Part shown: positions 1-7,957 of the stretch, one piece after another
How the letters are laid out: the number at the start of each line of letters is the position of its first letter
Position numbering within the stretch: the first letter of the stretch is position 1
Assembly (NCBI GenBank): GCA_000751555.1
Contig: CCEZ01000020.1
Location: 27,717 to 91,716, forward strand
Reading direction: 5' to 3'
From: Anaerosalibacter massiliensis
GTDB lineage: Bacteria; Bacillota; Clostridia; Tissierellales; Sporanaerobacteraceae
Length of the DNA: 64,000 bases
Notes under the pieces: generated by a model
The model's input: only the letters and a program-made list of their open reading frames with translations
Told to the model about the DNA's origin: nothing
Databases searched by the model: none
Program-made: the position numbers and the translations under genes

Positions 1-95
1 GTTTTGGTACAGCATGTAATATTACTGGAGATGGAGCTATAGCTCTTATGCTTACAGGAATCTTTAAGAACGGATCAAAAAACGCTTCTCTATAG
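1..95 (+). CDS. C-terminal fragment of a protein cut by the window edge, possibly a sodium:dicarboxylate/amino-acid symporter
   Basis: Reading from base 3, an open frame runs without interruption to a TAG at 93-95 and encodes about 30 residues containing the pattern ACNITGDGAIAL. The NxTGDxxxA pattern resembles the last membrane segment of cation:dicarboxylate (DAACS) symporters, but the fragment is too short to be sure. A strong terminator overlaps the stop codon, which supports this being a genuine gene end. Only the C-terminus is visible and the start lies outside the window. Confidence 0.35.
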   Translation, partial: FGTACNITGDGAIALMLTGIFKNGSKNASL

Positions 96-110
96 GAGCG
101 TTTTTATTTT
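78..110 (+). terminator. Rho-independent terminator overlapping the stop of the leftmost gene
   Basis: A stem aaaaacgct (78-86) pairs perfectly with agcgttttt (97-105), can be extended by three more pairs including one G-U, and closes on a four-base loop. A T-rich tract follows. Confidence 0.8.
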
Positions 111-180
111 TTAGTATATAGATATTCGGTATAAAATATAAAGAAAATTATTAAAGTATTTGTTAGATAGGAGTGATTAG

Positions 181-567
181 ATGTTTAAGGAATTTAAAGA
201 ATTTGCAGTAAAGGGCAGTGTATTAGACTTAGCAATAGGTGTAATAATTGGTGGTGCTTTTGGGAAAATTGTGTCCTCATTAGTTAATGATATTATTATG
301 CCAATTATTGGAGGCATTATTGGAAGAGTTGATCTTACTAATTTTTTCATAAGTCTTGATGGGAAAAAATATGCTACATTGCAGGAAGCTAAAAATGCAG
401 GGGCAGCTACTATAAATTATGGAATATTTTTAAATGTAATTATTGAGTTTTTAATAATTTCATTTTCTCTTTTCTTAGTAGTAAGACAAGCTAACAAATT
501 AAGAAAGGATGAATTAGAGCCTATTACTTCAAAGGAATGTGAATTTTGTTTTCAGAAATACCTATAG
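181..567 (+). CDS. mscL: Large-conductance mechanosensitive channel MscL, C-terminus frameshifted
   Basis: MscL is a homopentameric inner-membrane channel that opens under membrane tension to release solutes during hypo-osmotic shock. The N-terminus has the family signature [17 protein letters not shown] in the first membrane helix, a periplasmic loop with DGKKYATL, and a second membrane helix at about residues 80-103. The ATG at 181 follows the Shine-Dalgarno-like sequence taggagtg. As read, the frame stops after CEFCFQKYL (128 aa). Re-reading one T in the TTTT run at 549-552 opens a second frame that restores the usual clostridial ending, with SEIPIEA and a second CPHC motif, to 620. This is a one-base deletion, a sequencing error or ribosomal slippage. 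The channel core is intact, so the protein probably still functions. Confidence 0.93.
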   Translation: MFKEFKEFAVKGSVLDLAIGVIIGGAFGKIVSSLVNDIIMPIIGGIIGRVDLTNFFISLDGKKYATLQEAKNAGAATINYGIFLNVIIEFLIISFSLFLVVRQANKLRKDELEPITSKECEFCFQKYL

Positions 568-620
568 AAGCTATAAGATGTCCTCATTGTACTTCTCAAC
601 TTATTGAAAAGGCAAAATAG
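552..620 (+). pseudogene. mscL: Out-of-frame C-terminal tail of MscL (zinc-ribbon half)
   Basis: This frame, shifted by -1 relative to the mscL start, encodes [13 protein letters not shown] and then TSQLIEKAK before a TAG at 618-620. Joined to the preceding CEFCF it gives two CxxC pairs, the form expected of a small zinc ribbon at the end of MscL in related bacteria. The tail still reads as protein, so the lesion is recent, an assembly or sequencing artefact, or bypassed by slippage. Confidence 0.8.
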
Positions 621-631
621 AAGACATATTG

Positions 632-675
632 GAAAGTCATTTTAATTAATAATTAATTGAAATGACTTTTATTAT
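632..675 (+). terminator. Terminator after mscL
   Basis: An imperfect inverted repeat pairs aaagtcatttt with gaaatgacttt through an AT-rich extension, and ends in a T-rich run (tttattattt). It lies just past the restored mscL stop at 620, which supports 620 as the ancestral gene end. Confidence 0.65.
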
Positions 676-712
676 TTATATTTCATGAAATAATACTGTA
701 TATATGAGTATT

Positions 713-723
713 ACTGTTATAAT
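713..723 (+). promoter_or_regulatory. Extended -10 promoter upstream of the cysteine desulfidase homologue
   Basis: A TATAAT at 718-723 is preceded by TGT, giving an extended -10 element. The -35 region is weak. It is about 75 bases before the GTG start at 801. Confidence 0.4.
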
Positions 724-800
724 GTAAGTATAAGATTGAAAATAAAATAACGTAGGGTTTTAGTTTGTAGAAGTTAAGAATATAAGGAGATGGTTTTGAA

Positions 801-2063
801 GTGTCAGTCAACAAATTTGTTGAGTTATTGAATATGGAACTAAGGGAAGGTTTAGGAAGTACAGAGCCAGCTAGTATTGGGCTTGCCTGTGCAAGAGCCA
901 GTGAAATGATAGATGGAGAAGTGGAAAAAGTAGATTTAATTTTAAATATAGGTTTATTTAAAAATGCTCACAATGTTGTAATACCAAATACAAATAGATA
1001 TGGAATCAAACTAGCTGCTAGCTTAGGAGCAGTACTTAAAAATCCAGAAAAAGAATTGATCATATTTGAAGATATAGATAAAAATGTAATAAAGAAGGCA
1101 GAAAACTTAATAATTAAGGATAAAATAAATGTAGATGTAAAATATATCAATAATTTATATATAAAAGCAAAAGTATATGGAAAAGATGAATGGACAGAGG
1201 TTTTGATAATTGATGATTATACAAATGTAGTGAAAGTTATGAAAAATGGGGAAGTAATATTTGATAAAAAAGAAGAAAAGGAAGAGACTATTATAGATAT
1301 AACCAAAGTAACTGTTAGTGAAATAATAGAGGCAATGGATGAAATACCTATTGAAAAAATAAAATTTATTGAAAAAGGTATAGACATGAATATGTCACTA
1401 GCCAAAAAAGCAATAGATAGAAAATTAGGAATGGGTGTATCTTATGGTTTCAATACTCTTATTAAAAAAGGTATAATAAAAAATGATTTGATTAATCAGG
1501 TTTGTCTATATACAACAGCTGCATCAGATGCTAGAATGACTGGATTAGGAAAAAGTGCAATGACACTAATGGGAAGTGGAAATAAAGGAGTTCAAGCCAT
1601 AGTTCCAGTAGTAATAACTGGGGAAAAGAAAAAAGTAGGAAATGAAAAAATAATAAGAGGAGTAGCTATATCTTGTCTTATTACAATATATATAAGGCAA
1701 TGGGTAGGACTATTGTCACCACTATGTGGAGTAGTAATGGCAGCTATAGGTGCTAGTGCAGGTATTACTTATATACTAGGTGGGAATGTTGAAGAAATAG
1801 AGGGAGCAATTATAAATATGTGTGAAGGAGTAACAGGAATGGTATGTGATGAAGTGACAGAGGGTTGTAGTTTGAAAGTTAGGACTAGTACTGAGAATGC
1901 CATTATATCAGCATATCTTTCTATGGAAGGGGTAGTAGTAGGAACAAAAAATGAAATTGTTCCAGAAAAAGTTGAAGATATTATAGAAAATTTAACTCTA
2001 TTGAGCTTATTAGGACTGACAAAAGTAGATGAGAGAACTTTGAAAGCTATTAGAGAACAATAA
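801..2063 (+). CDS. L-cysteine desulfidase family protein (CyuA/UPF0597, serine dehydratase alpha-like fold)
   Basis: Family members are cytoplasmic [4Fe-4S] enzymes that break L-cysteine into pyruvate, ammonia and sulfide. The 420-aa length is normal. Recognisable blocks are the N-terminal GSTEPASIGLACA, AASDARMTG, LSPLCGVVMAA with ASAGITYILGG, and TGMVCDEVTEGCSLKV near the C-terminus. The last two blocks hold three Cys that match the family's cluster-binding Cys. The N-terminal motif is normally GCTEP; here residue 20 is Ser, so one conserved Cys is missing and cysteine desulfidase activity is uncertain. A second Cys sits at residue 30. The start is GTG, with aaggaga at 783-789. The gene is followed after 26 bases by a patatin-like gene on the same strand. 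Confidence 0.8.
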   Translation: MSVNKFVELLNMELREGLGSTEPASIGLACARASEMIDGEVEKVDLILNIGLFKNAHNVVIPNTNRYGIKLAASLGAVLKNPEKELIIFEDIDKNVIKKAENLIIKDKINVDVKYINNLYIKAKVYGKDEWTEVLIIDDYTNVVKVMKNGEVIFDKKEEKEETIIDITKVTVSEIIEAMDEIPIEKIKFIEKGIDMNMSLAKKAIDRKLGMGVSYGFNTLIKKGIIKNDLINQVCLYTTAASDARMTGLGKSAMTLMGSGNKGVQAIVPVVITGEKKKVGNEKIIRGVAISCLITIYIRQWVGLLSPLCGVVMAAIGASAGITYILGGNVEEIEGAIINMCEGVTGMVCDEVTEGCSLKVRTSTENAIISAYLSMEGVVVGTKNEIVPEKVEDIIENLTLLSLLGLTKVDERTLKAIREQ

Positions 2064-2089
2064 ATATCATATAAAGGGGTGAACAATAA

Positions 2090-3286
2090 ATGTATGGTCT
2101 AGTATTAGAAGGTGGAGGAGCAAAAGGTGCATATCATATAGGTGCATATAAAGCGATAAGAGAAATGGATATACAAATTGGAGGGGTAGCTGGTACGTCG
2201 GTTGGTGCTTTAAATGGAGCCGCAATAGTTCAAGATGAATTTGACAAAGCCTATGAATTATGGGAAAATATGTCTTACTCAAGAGTAATAGATGTAAATG
2301 ATGAAGAAATACAAAAATTTAAAAAAGGTAAATTAGATATAGAAGATTTTAAAATTTTAGGAGAAAAAATAAAAGGCGTAATAGACGAAAAAGGAATAGA
2401 CATAACACCTTTAAAAAGACTCTTAACTGAATTAATAGATGAAGAAAAAGTTAGAAATTCAGGTAAAGATTTTGGAATAGTCACAGTTTCTCTTACAGAT
2501 TTAAAACCTTTGGAACTATATATTGAAGATATTCCAGAGGGAAAATTAGTCGAGTACTTGCTTGCTAGTGCATATTTACCTGTATTTAAAAAGGAGAAAA
2601 TTGATGGAAAAAAATATATAGATGGAGCAATATATAATAATCTTCCTATAGAGCTTCTATCTAGTAAAGGCTATAAAGATTTAATAGCTATAAGAACTCA
2701 TGGATCAGGAAGATTAAAGAAAATAGATATTAATGATTTAAATATAATTTATATATCTCCTAATGAAGACTTAGGAAGAACATTGGATTTTGACACTGAA
2801 GTAGCCAGAAAAAATTTGAAACTAGGTTATTATGATGGACTAAAAGCATTAAAAGGTTTAAAGGGATATAAATATTATATTGAGTCTGAAAAAGATGAAG
2901 ACTATTTTTTGGATATGTTTTTAAATACAGAAGAAGAAAAAGTTTTAAGAATAGGAGAAATATTTGGAATTAAAGATATCCCTTATAGAAGAGCATTATT
3001 TGAATTTATAATTCCAAAGTTAAGTAATGTTTTAGGTATGGAAAAGGAAAATAGCTATCAGGAAATAGTTATAAGATTTCTGGAGGAGATGGCTATTTTA
3101 TATGATATAGAAAAATTTAAGGTATATGATTATGATGAACTTTTAAATATAGTTAAAGAAAATCACAAAACTAGGGAAAAGACGGAAGGAGAAAACTTTC
3201 TCTACAAAATAGTTAATAAAGTGGACTTTCTTTCTCCATTTAATAAAGAAGATATAATAAAAAATATAGCAGATATAATTTTTTAG
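2090..3286 (+). CDS. Patatin-like phospholipase family protein
   Basis: Patatin-domain proteins are lipid acyl hydrolases that use a Ser-Asp catalytic dyad. The N-terminus has the oxyanion-hole motif GGGAKG (residues 8-13), the nucleophile elbow GTSVG with Ser37, and the Asp motif DGA with Asp178 in KYIDGAIYNNLP. The domain covers about residues 1-210. The remaining 190 residues, rich in charged amino acids and without membrane segments, have no family I recognise. No signal peptide is visible, so a cytoplasmic location is likely. The start ATG follows ggggtg by about 10 bases. The substrate cannot be predicted; family members range from phospholipases to bacterial esterases. Confidence 0.87.
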   Translation: MYGLVLEGGGAKGAYHIGAYKAIREMDIQIGGVAGTSVGALNGAAIVQDEFDKAYELWENMSYSRVIDVNDEEIQKFKKGKLDIEDFKILGEKIKGVIDEKGIDITPLKRLLTELIDEEKVRNSGKDFGIVTVSLTDLKPLELYIEDIPEGKLVEYLLASAYLPVFKKEKIDGKKYIDGAIYNNLPIELLSSKGYKDLIAIRTHGSGRLKKIDINDLNIIYISPNEDLGRTLDFDTEVARKNLKLGYYDGLKALKGLKGYKYYIESEKDEDYFLDMFLNTEEEKVLRIGEIFGIKDIPYRRALFEFIIPKLSNVLGMEKENSYQEIVIRFLEEMAILYDIEKFKVYDYDELLNIVKENHKTREKTEGENFLYKIVNKVDFLSPFNKEDIIKNIADIIF

Positions 3287-3455
3287 AGTTTTAAAAATAG
3301 TTTTTAATTAATAGTAATATAAAATATTAATTATATGAGTTAGAAAAGAAAAATATTAAAAGAAGTTAATACTTTTAAAGCTAAAAACTGAAAGTGAACA
3401 TGAGTTTAGATATGTCAAAGAATCTATGAATATTAAACTGATATAATATTTCCAT

Positions 3456-3485
3456 TTGACACAAAAATATAAAAAATGATATTAT
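3456..3485 (+). promoter_or_regulatory. Sigma-A promoter of the cobalamin operon
   Basis: A consensus TTGACA at 3456-3461 and TATTAT at 3480-3485 are separated by 18 bases, placing transcription start near 3492, just before the riboswitch. The stretch from the patatin stop (3286) to here is AT-rich with only a weak hairpin at about 3306-3336, and I see no gene in it. Confidence 0.65.
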
Positions 3486-3504
3486 ATAATGGATAATTTA
3501 AAAT

Positions 3505-3664
3505 AAAAGCTAAGGTGCCTTTGTGGTTAAAAGGGAAAGTGGTGAAAATCTGCTACAGCCCCCGCTACTGTAAACGGTGACAAATTTCAGAGTCCACTAG
3601 CTATTATGCTGGGAAGGAGGAAGGAGGTTGAACCGTAAGTCAGGAAACCTGCCTGAGCTTAAAG
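3505..3664 (+). promoter_or_regulatory. Cobalamin (AdoCbl) riboswitch
   Basis: The aptamer shows the conserved order aaggtgcc, gggaa, ggtgaaaatc, a C-rich box with cccgctactgtaa, and the B12 box region ccgtaagtcaggaaacctgcc. This is a classical cobalamin riboswitch. It precedes a full anaerobic cobalamin operon and ends in a terminator at 3738-3776, so the expected action is premature termination when the cobalamin ligand is bound. Confidence 0.95.
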
Positions 3665-3737
3665 CATTCTTTCGGAGGGAAAGAAAGTGCTTGTTTACTT
3701 AGTTCATAAACTGGGGAAATATTGAACTTTCTATAAA

Positions 3738-3776
3738 ACAAGAGAACTTCGAGAGAAGTTCTCTTGTACTTTTTTG
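3738..3776 (+). terminator. Expression-platform terminator of the cobalamin riboswitch
   Basis: A perfect 13-bp stem (acaagagaacttc, 3738-3750, with its complement at 3755-3767) closes on a gaga loop and is followed by acttttttgg. It ends immediately before the ribosome-binding site ggaggtg at 3776-3782 of the first operon gene. Confidence 0.9.
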
Positions 3777-3787
3777 GAGGTGAAAAT

Positions 3788-4630
3788 ATGACAAGTATTA
3801 TGGTTCAAGGTACAACTTCTTCAGCTGGGAAGAGCATTTTATGTACTGCTCTATGTAGAGTATTTAAGGAAGATGGCTATAATGTATTTCCCTTTAAAGC
3901 TCAAAATATGTCATCTAAGTCTTATAAAACTTCAGATGGACTTGAAATAAGTACAGCTCAAGTTCTACAGGCATTTGCTTCTCAACTGGAACCAAATCCA
4001 AATATGAATCCTATTCTTTTAAAACCTACAAGTGATAGAAAAAGTCAAGTATTTATAAAAGGAAAACTATATAAGAATATGGAGGCTGTAGAGTATTTCA
4101 AATTTAAAAATGGTTTAAAACCTATGATTAAAGAAACATTTGATGAAGCTGAAAATAGACATGATATAGTGGTTATAGAGGGTGCAGGAAGTCCTGCAGA
4201 AATAAATTTGAAAGAAAATGATATTGTAAATATGGGGATGGCTGAAATGGCAGATGCACCAGTGTTATTAGTAGCAGATATAGATAGAGGTGGAGTTTTT
4301 GCTTCTCTATATGGGACAGTAATGTTATTAGAAGAAGAAGAGAGAAAGAGGGTTAAAGGATTAGTTATTAACAAGTTTAGAGGTGACAAATCTCTTTTAG
4401 AACCAGGGATTGATATGATAGAAGAGCTGTTAAATATTCCTGTAGTTGGAACAATACCTTATGTACATTTAGAACTAGAAGATGAAGATAGTCTCTTAGA
4501 ATATGAAAAGGAATGTAACAATGGAAAACAAGATATAAGGGAAATGGAAAAGGAAATAAAAAAAATAGCTAAAGTAGTAAGAGAGAATATGGATATAGAT
4601 TATATTTATTCATTGATGAACAAAATGTAG
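3788..4630 (+). CDS. cobQ: Cobyric acid synthase homologue lacking the glutaminase domain (CobQ/CbiP, internally deleted)
   Basis: CobQ/CbiP amidates the b, d, e and g side chains of adenosylcobyrinic acid a,c-diamide. The synthetase domain is well preserved: the P-loop-like GTTSSAGKS near the N-terminus, [43 protein letters not shown] and the domain end EDEDSL (231-236). Normal CobQ then has a roughly 200-aa class I glutaminase domain with a catalytic Cys. Here that domain is absent: after a short charged linker the protein jumps to a helical tail ([15 protein letters not shown]) resembling the usual CobQ C-terminus. Total length is 280 aa against about 490-510. The ATG at 3788 is chosen for its ggaggtg site six bases upstream. 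It is the first gene after the riboswitch. Confidence 0.88.
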   Translation: MTSIMVQGTTSSAGKSILCTALCRVFKEDGYNVFPFKAQNMSSKSYKTSDGLEISTAQVLQAFASQLEPNPNMNPILLKPTSDRKSQVFIKGKLYKNMEAVEYFKFKNGLKPMIKETFDEAENRHDIVVIEGAGSPAEINLKENDIVNMGMAEMADAPVLLVADIDRGGVFASLYGTVMLLEEEERKRVKGLVINKFRGDKSLLEPGIDMIEELLNIPVVGTIPYVHLELEDEDSLLEYEKECNNGKQDIREMEKEIKKIAKVVRENMDIDYIYSLMNKM

Positions 4631-4639
4631 GTGAAATAA

Positions 4640-5569
4640 ATGTTAGATATTATAGTAGCAGTTGTTTTAGATTTTTTAATAGGGGACCCATATAGTTTTC
4701 CCCATCCAGTTAAGCTAATGGGAAATATAATTTCATTTGAAGACAAAACTATAAGAAAAGTATTTAAAAGTAAAAATGAAATTAAAATTGGCGGTTTTTT
4801 AATAGCTTTGTTTAATATATTTATAGCTTTTTTTATTCCTTTCATGTTGTTAAAAGGAATAAAAAAATACAGTGTTTTATACCATATTATAAACATCTAT
4901 CTAATATATACATGTATTGCAGCTAGGTGCTTACATAAAGAAGCTATGAAGGTATACAATGCTTTTAATAATGGTATAGAAGATGCTAGAAAAAAGATTT
5001 CTTATATTGTAGGAAGAGATACTAAGAATTTAAGTGAAGAGGAAATTATAAAAGCAGATATAGAAACTGTAGCGGAAAATACTTCTGATGGAGTTATTGC
5101 ACCATTATTCTATATATTTATTTTAGGAGCTCCAGGAGGACTAATGTATAAAATGATAAACACTATGGACTCTATGTTAGGATATACTAATGAAAAATAT
5201 ATAGATTTAGGATATTTTCCAGCTAAAATAGATGATTTATTTAATTATATTCCAGCAAGACTATCAGGAGTATTAATGTGTATTTCTTCTATATTTAGAT
5301 ATGATGTAAAGAATGGATTTAAGATAATGATAAGAGATAGAAAAAATCATAAAAGTCCTAATAGTGCTTATCCAGAAGGGGCTGTAGCAGGACTTTTGAA
5401 TATACAGCTTGGCGGAAGCAATTATTATTTTGGGAAATTAATAGAAAAGCCAACTATTGGAGATGAAAATAAAGTTATAGAAAAAGAAGATATAAAAAAT
5501 ACTGTTGAAATAATGTACAGAGGAGAGTTACTTTTATTAGTCATATATACAATTATTAATTTAATTTAA
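4640..5569 (+). CDS. cbiB: Adenosylcobinamide-phosphate synthase CbiB/CobD-type membrane protein
   Basis: CbiB attaches aminopropanol phosphate (or its phosphorylated amino-acid-derived equivalent) to adenosylcobyric acid. The 309-aa protein shows the family N-terminus LDFLIGDPYSFPHPVKLMG, then VAENTSDGVIAPLFY, NTMDSMLGY and HKSPNSAYPEGAVAGLL. Several hydrophobic stretches (about residues 50-95 and near the C-terminus) fit an integral membrane protein. It starts nine bases after the truncated cobQ stop, with aggtgaa as ribosome-binding site, and is followed by cobD, which supplies the aminopropanol phosphate. Confidence 0.95.
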   Translation: MLDIIVAVVLDFLIGDPYSFPHPVKLMGNIISFEDKTIRKVFKSKNEIKIGGFLIALFNIFIAFFIPFMLLKGIKKYSVLYHIINIYLIYTCIAARCLHKEAMKVYNAFNNGIEDARKKISYIVGRDTKNLSEEEIIKADIETVAENTSDGVIAPLFYIFILGAPGGLMYKMINTMDSMLGYTNEKYIDLGYFPAKIDDLFNYIPARLSGVLMCISSIFRYDVKNGFKIMIRDRKNHKSPNSAYPEGAVAGLLNIQLGGSNYYFGKLIEKPTIGDENKVIEKEDIKNTVEIMYRGELLLLVIYTIINLI

Positions 5570-5583
5570 GGAGGAGGAAAAAA

Positions 5584-6639
5584 ATGGAACATGGTGGAGA
5601 TTTAATTAGCTATGCTGATTATTATCAAGGAGAACTTATAGATTTTAGTAGCAATATAAATCCATTAGGTCCTCCTAAGGGATTAAATGAATTACTTATG
5701 GATTCTTTCAATACTCTTGCAAGTTATCCAGATATCCAATATAGGTATCTAAAGAAAAGTATATCTAAATATTTAAAATGCAATGAGAAAAATGTAGTTG
5801 TGGGCAATGGAGCTGTTGAAATAATAAATAATATAATTCATTTATTTAAAAGGGTAATTGTATTCATTCCTTCTTTCTCAGAATATGAGAGTAGGGCTAA
5901 GGTTTTTGGAAAGGAAATCTTAAAGATAAACTATTTAGAAGATTTTTCTTTAGATTTAAAAAAACTAAAAGAAAATATGAAAAAAGGGGACTTGTTGATA
6001 TTAGGAAATCCCAATAATCCTACTGGTCTTAGAATTAAAAAAGAAGAACTAATTAAAACTTATGAAATAGTAGAAAATAAAGGTGGTTTTTTACTTTTAG
6101 ATGAAGCATTTTTTGAGTTTTGTCCAGAGGATTATGATAGTATAGAGATTTTTAGAGATGAAAAGTTTAAAAAGGTGGGAATTATAAGGGCTGCAACTAA
6201 GTTCTTTGCTCTTCCAGGAATAAGATTGGGATATGCTTGTATTCCAGATAATATGATAGAAGAATATAAAAAGATAGAACTTCCTTGGAGTGTTAATGCT
6301 TTAGCTGATTGTGCAGGAAGATATATATTTAGTTCCAAAGATTATATAGTTAAGAGCAAAGATTATATAAATCAAGAAAGAAAATTCCTATTAGATGAAC
6401 TTTCAAAAATAAATGGAATAAAAGTATATACTACCCACACGAATTATATACTTATACAACTTTTAAAATGGGATGAAGAATTTGTATTTCATAAGTTTCT
6501 TAAAGATGGATTAGTTATAAGAAAATGTTCTAGTTTTGATGGTTTAGGTGAAAATCATATTCGAGTAGCTATTAAGGATAGGGATAAAAACCTAAGACTT
6601 ATTGAATCTTTTAAAAAAACTGGAGAGGATATAGTATGA
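5584..6639 (+). CDS. cobD: Threonine-phosphate decarboxylase CobD (PLP-dependent)
   Basis: This class I aminotransferase-fold enzyme decarboxylates L-threonine O-3-phosphate to (R)-1-amino-2-propanol phosphate for the CbiB step. Visible motifs are HGGDL at the N-terminus, DFSSNINPLGPP, GNPNNPTG, the cofactor-contacting LLLDEAFFEF and the Schiff-base lysine Lys206 in ATKFFALPGIRLGY. Length (351 aa) is normal. The family is close to histidinol-phosphate aminotransferase, but the HGGDL start and the position between cbiB and cbiA make CobD the better call. The ribosome-binding site aaggaggagg precedes the ATG, and the stop overlaps the cbiA start (ATGA). Confidence 0.92.
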   Translation: MEHGGDLISYADYYQGELIDFSSNINPLGPPKGLNELLMDSFNTLASYPDIQYRYLKKSISKYLKCNEKNVVVGNGAVEIINNIIHLFKRVIVFIPSFSEYESRAKVFGKEILKINYLEDFSLDLKKLKENMKKGDLLILGNPNNPTGLRIKKEELIKTYEIVENKGGFLLLDEAFFEFCPEDYDSIEIFRDEKFKKVGIIRAATKFFALPGIRLGYACIPDNMIEEYKKIELPWSVNALADCAGRYIFSSKDYIVKSKDYINQERKFLLDELSKINGIKVYTTHTNYILIQLLKWDEEFVFHKFLKDGLVIRKCSSFDGLGENHIRVAIKDRDKNLRLIESFKKTGEDIV

Positions 6640-7949
6640 AAATGATAATGGTTACAGCACCTTCTAGTGGCAGTGGGAAAACTTTAGTAACATTAGGTAT
6701 TATTAGAGCATTGAAAAAAAAAGGAATGAATATATGTGGATATAAAACAGGCCCAGATTATATAGATACAAAATTTTTGGGAAAGGCTTCAGGCAAGAGA
6801 CCAGGAAATTTAGATATCCATCTTATGGGAGTGGATGGAATAAAAAAAGCTATTGCAATGGGGGAAGGAGAGTATGCAGTAGTAGAAGGAGCTATGGGAT
6901 ACTTTGATGGAATATACAATACTTTTGAAAATTCATCTTTTCAAATTTCAAACAAATTAGATATAAATTCTATACTAGTATATACCCCTAAAGGAGAGAT
7001 GTTTTCTGCAATTCCCAAAATAAAGGGTATGGTAGATTTTGAAGGCTCTAAGATTAAAGGAGTTATTCTAAATAAAGTAAACAAAAGTATGTACATGCTA
7101 CTTAAAAGTCAAATAGAGAAATATATAGGAATAAAGGTCTTAGGTTTTATAGAAGAAGACAAGGCTTTAGAAATAGAAAGCAGACATTTAGGACTAATTC
7201 AAACTGAAGAATTAGAAAATATTGAGCATACTATAGAAAAAGCTTCTACAATTATAGAGGAAAATATAGATATAGAGGAAATTATAAAACTTATGAAAGA
7301 AGTAAAAACGCCTAGATTTATCTATCCTGAAAAAAGAAATATCAAAATAGCTATAGCTTATGACAAAGCCTTTTCTTTCTACTATATGGAGAATTTAAAA
7401 CTTTTAGAAAAAACCTGTAATGTAGAATATTTTTCTCCACTAGAAGATGAAAAATTGCCAATTTGTGATTTAGTATATATAGGTGGAGGATATCCAGAAA
7501 TTTTCAAAGATGAGCTTTCAAAAAATAAAAGTATGCTAATATCTATAAGGGATTTTGTAGAAAAGGATGGATATATTTATGGAGAATCTGGTGGGTTTTT
7601 ATATCTCTTAGAAAACATAGAGGGTAGCAAAATGTGCAATGTACTTAAAGGTAATGGTACTATGACAGATAAACTTGAGAGATTTGGATATATAAACGTA
7701 GAACTTTTGAAGGATTGTGTACTAGGAAGAAAAGGAGATATTTTAACTGGTCATGAATTTCATAAAACCACTGTAGATATAGATGATGAGGATATATATA
7801 ATATTACAAAGCCAATGAGCAAGAAAACTTGGAGATGTGGCCATACATATAAAAATGTATTAGGAGGATACCCACATATAAATTTTTTAGGTAATATGGA
7901 ATCTTTCAATTGGCTAATGGATAAGGTGGAAAACAGTAGAGAAAGGTAG
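6636..7949 (+). CDS. cbiA: Cobyrinic acid a,c-diamide synthase CbiA with Ser in place of the glutaminase Cys
   Basis: CbiA uses ATP and ammonia, normally released from glutamine by its own C-terminal domain, to amidate the a and c side chains of cobyrinic acid. The synthetase domain has the P-loop SSGSGKT, YKTGPDYIDT and EGAMGYFDG. The C-terminal glutaminase-like domain (about residues 235-437) keeps YIGGGYPEIF, LTGHEFH and a GYPHINF block. The nucleophile motif, normally AECGGLMYL, reads GESGGFLYL: codon 318 (7587-7589) is TCT, Ser. The second His of the usual HxH pattern near the end is Asn. Length is normal (437 aa), so this is substitution and not truncation. Glutamine hydrolysis should be lost or very weak; synthetase function with free ammonia is plausible. 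Confidence 0.93.
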   Translation: MKMIMVTAPSSGSGKTLVTLGIIRALKKKGMNICGYKTGPDYIDTKFLGKASGKRPGNLDIHLMGVDGIKKAIAMGEGEYAVVEGAMGYFDGIYNTFENSSFQISNKLDINSILVYTPKGEMFSAIPKIKGMVDFEGSKIKGVILNKVNKSMYMLLKSQIEKYIGIKVLGFIEEDKALEIESRHLGLIQTEELENIEHTIEKASTIIEENIDIEEIIKLMKEVKTPRFIYPEKRNIKIAIAYDKAFSFYYMENLKLLEKTCNVEYFSPLEDEKLPICDLVYIGGGYPEIFKDELSKNKSMLISIRDFVEKDGYIYGESGGFLYLLENIEGSKMCNVLKGNGTMTDKLERFGYINVELLKDCVLGRKGDILTGHEFHKTTVDIDDEDIYNITKPMSKKTWRCGHTYKNVLGGYPHINFLGNMESFNWLMDKVENSRER

Positions 7950-7957
7950 GTATATAA

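Noticed and set aside
3764..3787. Upstream TTG start for the cobQ-type gene at 3764.
   Set aside because: It would start inside the riboswitch terminator and make the ggaggtg ribosome site part of the coding sequence. The ATG at 3788 fits CobQ N-termini.
4045..4389. Long open frame on the minus strand inside cobQ.
   Set aside because: Shadow of a strongly supported gene on the other strand. The AT-rich composition with frequent GAA/AAA codons gives such antisense frames throughout the window.
6132..6338. Minus-strand frame over cobD.
   Set aside because: No start context, and the opposite strand encodes the conserved PLP-lysine region.
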